Positions 5,518 through 7,185 of a stretch of 7,185 bases of DNA are shown piece by piece. The translations under genes were made by a program, and so were the position numbers. Each line of letters opens with the position of its first letter. Position 1 is the first letter of the stretch. Origin of the DNA: Campylobacterales bacterium (GTDB lineage Bacteria; Campylobacterota; Campylobacteria; Campylobacterales; QNZT01); NCBI GenBank assembly GCA_015662615.1, contig DQTU01000153.1, positions 1-7,185 of the forward strand. The letters are read 5' to 3'. The notes below the pieces were generated by a model, which was given only the letters and a program-made list of their open reading frames with translations, was not told the origin of the DNA and made no database searches.

Positions 5518-6452
5518 GAAATATCCCAAACATAACGATCATTAGTTACCGCTCTAGCACCAAAACGCTCTTTTTGATCGATAAGCCCCATGTTTAAAAC
5601 CCGACCATTCTCTTCATTACTCGTTCCAAAATCAAAATACTTTTTATCTTTACAAGTTTCCCTTATCAAGTGATCGATAAGAAAATCAAGTGCACCGATT
5701 TGTCGTCCTTCATTGGAGTTTGCGACATACTGTAAGTGTGTGATTTCAGGATTATCAAATATAATTCCTCCTGCTAAAATTTTATCCTCTTTTTTAGTAA
5801 GAAAAAGTCTGATATTTTTAGGAAAAAGTCTATTTAAGTGCTTAATCTCTTCAATTGAATGTACAGGTTCTGAGTCATGCTGCTGTTTTAAAATTTCTTC
5901 CAAAAGCGTCCAAAATGAAGCAAAGTCTTGGCTCTCTTCGATTACAAAACCTTCATTTTTTGCTTTTTTGAGACTCCATTTTCTGCCATTTGAATATTTT
6001 AATGGTTTTCCAAGATTAACAACTGCTCCTATATCTCGCTGTATCAGCGTTGCATTTTGGATAAATAGGGCATACAGATCTTCTTCTGCAGGCTTCAGAT
6101 GATGTATGTAAGGTATCGTTTTGTAGATCACTTTTTGAATTTTGCGCTCTATAAGGAAATTTTTGACAGTTTCAAATATTTCAAGCATGATCTCAGCTTT
6201 CATATTGTCATTGACAATAAACCCACCATAGGTTAAACCTTGATGTGAATAGAGAATATTATTATTGATATTGGCTGGAAGCAGGGCGATTAATTTACCT
6301 TTTGTATCATAAATCAGAAGTGAAAAATCTTTAAAACGATTACCATGATACGCTAAATAATCTCTATGAAAAAAGAAGTGGTAATTTTTGGCATTGGATA
6401 AAAAGTCATTCCAACTGTTTTTTAATGACTCATTATATTGTTTAATGGTCAT
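5514..6452 (-). CDS. FemAB/GNAT-fold N-acyltransferase, probable amino-sugar acylase of the operon
   Basis: A 312-aa protein of the FemAB-like / Acetyltransf_6 group, which has tandem GNAT-type folds. Recognisable stretches are SHQGLTYGGFIV (69-80), KTIPYIHHLKPAEEDLYAL (111-129), RDIGAVVNL (139-147), YVANSNEGRQIGALDFLIDH (242-261) and DFGTSNEENGRVLNMGL (274-290), which runs into KERFGARAV (294-302). Similar proteins are found in polysaccharide loci. It sits between ketoisomerase and aminotransferase genes with ATGA overlaps on both sides (6449-6452 and 5514-5517), so the three are made together. In characterised Fuc3NAc/Qui3NAc pathways this slot holds a hexapeptide-repeat acetyltransferase (FdtC/QdtC). 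Here the FemAB-like protein would plausibly acylate the C3 amine, with acetyl-CoA, another acyl-CoA or even aminoacyl-tRNA as donor. Fold assignment is fairly sure; substrate and donor are inference. Confidence 0.83.
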   Translation of the reverse strand: MTIKQYNESLKNSWNDFLSNAKNYHFFFHRDYLAYHGNRFKDFSLLIYDTKGKLIALLPANINNNILYSHQGLTYGGFIVNDNMKAEIMLEIFETVKNFLIERKIQKVIYKTIPYIHHLKPAEEDLYALFIQNATLIQRDIGAVVNLGKPLKYSNGRKWSLKKAKNEGFVIEESQDFASFWTLLEEILKQQHDSEPVHSIEEIKHLNRLFPKNIRLFLTKKEDKILAGGIIFDNPEITHLQYVANSNEGRQIGALDFLIDHLIRETCKDKKYFDFGTSNEENGRVLNMGLIDQKERFGARAVTNDRYVWDIS

Positions 6453-6862
6453 GAAGTGACTTTGGCAAGTTGCAAAAAATCATCATAGTCTCTAATATAA
6501 TCATTAACACAATAAAAACTATCTGAAAGCACCATTAAAACACAATCTTTTGAAAATTGCTGCATCTCTCCCCAAATCATGTTTTTTTGGAAAATTCCCT
6601 TGTTTGGACTATCTAAGAGGATTTTTTGTCTCTGTTTTCCATCATCAAAGACTATCTCACAGCTTCCATGTACCGCTATCAAAACTTGATTTGACTCTTT
6701 GTGCGCATGTTCTCCTCGTGAAACTGAAGTATCAACTCCATAAATATAGAAAACTCTTTTAATTTCAAAAGGTATGTTTTTAGTCTCTTCCAAAGCAATA
6801 AGTGAGCCGCATTCGCACTCTTCGTCTGACATAACATCATATTCAAAATATTTTATTTTCAT
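6449..6862 (-). CDS. fdtA: dTDP-4-keto-6-deoxyglucose 3,4-ketoisomerase (FdtA/QdtA family)
   Basis: A 137-aa cupin enzyme of normal length, first gene of the operon. It should convert dTDP-4-keto-6-deoxy-glucose to a 3-keto isomer, preparing C3 for amination. Family motifs are GSLIALEETKNIPFEIKRVF (19-38), the active-site RGEHAHK (49-55) with H52 and H54, NQVLIAVHGSCEIVFDDG (58-75), MIWGEMQQFS (95-104) and the C-terminal DYIRDYDDF (121-129). The ATG at 6862 has an A-rich GAG ribosome site about 6 nt upstream. The stop overlaps the next ATG by 4 nt. Whether the product has the galacto (Fuc3N) or gluco (Qui3N) configuration is not clear: the residue before the first motif Gly is Cys18, and the residue after Trp97 is Gly98, both positions linked to C4 stereochemistry in QdtA as I recall it. 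The symbol is therefore a family label, not proof of product. Confidence 0.88.
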   Translation of the reverse strand: MKIKYFEYDVMSDEECECGSLIALEETKNIPFEIKRVFYIYGVDTSVSRGEHAHKESNQVLIAVHGSCEIVFDDGKQRQKILLDSPNKGIFQKNMIWGEMQQFSKDCVLMVLSDSFYCVNDYIRDYDDFLQLAKVTS

Positions 6863-6881
6863 TAGGTTCTCTTTTATGGTT

Positions 6882-6899
6882 ATAATATATAATTATCGG
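6882..6899 (-). promoter_or_regulatory. Candidate promoter region of the ketoisomerase-acyltransferase-aminotransferase operon
   Basis: On the - strand, CCGATAAT is followed by TATATTAT, giving -10-like hexamers (GATAAT 6897-6892, TATATT 6889-6884) 21-35 nt before the ATG. The CCGATA just upstream recalls CCGATATAAT before the glycosyltransferase (3575-3584). No -35 is obvious. The box sits after the upstream hairpin, so the operon can be transcribed independently of gspG. Confidence 0.35.
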
Positions 6900-6948
6900 T
6901 TTTATTTGATAAAAGTTTAATGAAATTGTGTAAGTTAAAGTAGAAGTA

Positions 6949-6970
6949 TGATGGGGAGGGAACCCCATCA
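6949..6970 (-). terminator. GC-rich hairpin after gspG, likely terminator
   Basis: A perfect 8-bp stem (TGATGGGG / CCCCATCA, 6-nt loop) starts 8 nt after the gspG stop. On the - strand it is followed by TACTTCTACTTTAAC, pyrimidine-rich but not a clean T-tract. This is among the most GC-rich short elements of the window. It probably separates the secretion operon from the sugar operon. Confidence 0.6.
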
Positions 6971-6978
6971 CATGTATA

Positions 6979-7185
6979 TTATTTTTCTTTACAACTTGAA
7001 AAGCTGATATCTGCACCCTCTTTAGTTCCGCCCTCTTTACCATCAGCTCCAAGGGAAATCATATCGATTTCACTATCATCATTGATATAGATATAAGGAT
7101 TTTTCCATGGATCCAATGGCACAGTTCCATCTAAAAAACCACCATCTGGATAACTTTTATATTTCTCAGGGTCTGGATTTTCTAT
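6979..7185 (-). CDS. gspG: Type II secretion major pseudopilin GspG, C-terminal part (5' end outside window)
   Basis: The last 68 codons of a gene entering from the right edge, read on the - strand to a TAA at 6979-6981. The sequence has the hallmark C-terminal half of GspG: YPDGGFLDGTVPLDPWKNPY, then YIYINDDSEIDMISLGADG, then GGTKEGADIS. The DPWxNPYxY motif and the SLGADGxEGG...ADI block belong to the calcium-binding C-terminal region of major pseudopilins of type II secretion systems. The prepilin leader and the long N-terminal helix lie outside the window. The tail SFSSCKEK replaces the more usual short tail and carries a lone Cys. The product would assemble into the periplasmic pseudopilus that pushes folded proteins through the outer membrane. 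The rest of the gsp operon must lie to the right; gspG appears to be its last gene here. Confidence 0.9.
   Translation of the reverse strand: MENPDPEKYKSYPDGGFLDGTVPLDPWKNPYIYINDDSEIDMISLGADGKEGGTKEGADISFSSCKEK

Noticed and set aside
5517..5529. TTG at 5529 as start of the aminotransferase
   Set aside because: The ATG at 5517 gives the family-typical MIKFLDLK start and the same ATGA coupling seen at the preceding junction.
5713..6102. 129-codon frame on the + strand inside the FemAB-like gene
   Set aside because: Antisense shadow; Ser/Phe/Cys-rich composition without family similarity.
6550..6762. 70-codon frame on the + strand inside the ketoisomerase gene
   Set aside because: Opposite the conserved cupin motifs and has no start signal.
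6843..7052. 69-codon - strand frame bridging gspG and the ketoisomerase gene
   Set aside because: It is out of frame with the GspG C-terminus, passes through the hairpin and promoter, and its product resembles nothing.
1..7185. CRISPR array, tRNA/rRNA genes, insertion sequences or prophage genes
   Set aside because: No regularly spaced repeats, no cloverleaf-like sequence, no transposase or integrase motif, and no long terminal inverted repeats were seen.

Overview
The window is AT-rich (roughly one third G+C by eye) and densely packed. It looks like the chromosome of a Campylobacterota (epsilonproteobacterial) bacterium, most plausibly a free-living Sulfurimonas/Sulfurovum-type organism. 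The basis is the combination of a FadL/OmpP1 porin, a small periplasmic c-type cytochrome, a type II secretion pseudopilin, A/T-rich promoters with recognisable -10 boxes but poor -35 boxes, and codon usage typical of that group. This placement is inference; no marker gene is present.

Layout from left to right. (1) A FadL/OmpP1-type outer-membrane beta-barrel gene on the + strand, cut by the left edge. It ends in two consecutive hairpins, the second followed by a T-tract. (2) Converging on it, on the - strand, is a small secreted monoheme cytochrome with a C-terminal CMSCH motif (cytochrome c'/c-556 style). (3) Upstream of that, also on -, is a full-length NodU/CmcH-type O-carbamoyltransferase (608 aa from the better start). 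(4) A 105-bp divergent intergenic region carries a 42-bp imperfect palindrome overlapping the likely -10 boxes. (5) A family-2 glycosyltransferase lies on +. (6) A tight - strand operon follows: a 3,4-ketoisomerase of the FdtA/QdtA type, a FemAB/GNAT-fold acyltransferase, and a DegT/DnrJ/EryC1-type PLP aminotransferase. Both junctions are 4-nt ATGA stop/start overlaps. Its 3' end overlaps the 3' end of the glycosyltransferase by 14 nt. (7) At the right edge is the C-terminal part of a type II secretion major pseudopilin (GspG) on -, followed by a GC-rich hairpin before the sugar operon.

How the genes work together. The three-gene operon fits the last steps of dTDP-3-acylamino-3,6-dideoxyhexose synthesis (Fuc3NAc/Qui3NAc type). 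The ketoisomerase moves the keto group of dTDP-4-keto-6-deoxyglucose from C4 to C3, the aminotransferase aminates C3, and the acyltransferase would acylate the new amine. The GT2 enzyme could transfer this or another sugar, and the carbamoyltransferase could decorate the glycan with an O-carbamoyl group. Together they look like a piece of a surface polysaccharide (LPS O-antigen, capsule or glycan modification) locus. The early enzymes (RmlA/RmlB), flippase and polymerase are not in the window.

Nothing here is a clearly new system. The points most worth a second look are the FemAB-fold protein standing where a hexapeptide acetyltransferase is usual, the divergent-promoter palindrome, unusual residues at two ketoisomerase specificity positions, an altered C-terminal motif in the carbamoyltransferase, and a cytochrome gene that appears to have almost no 5' leader.
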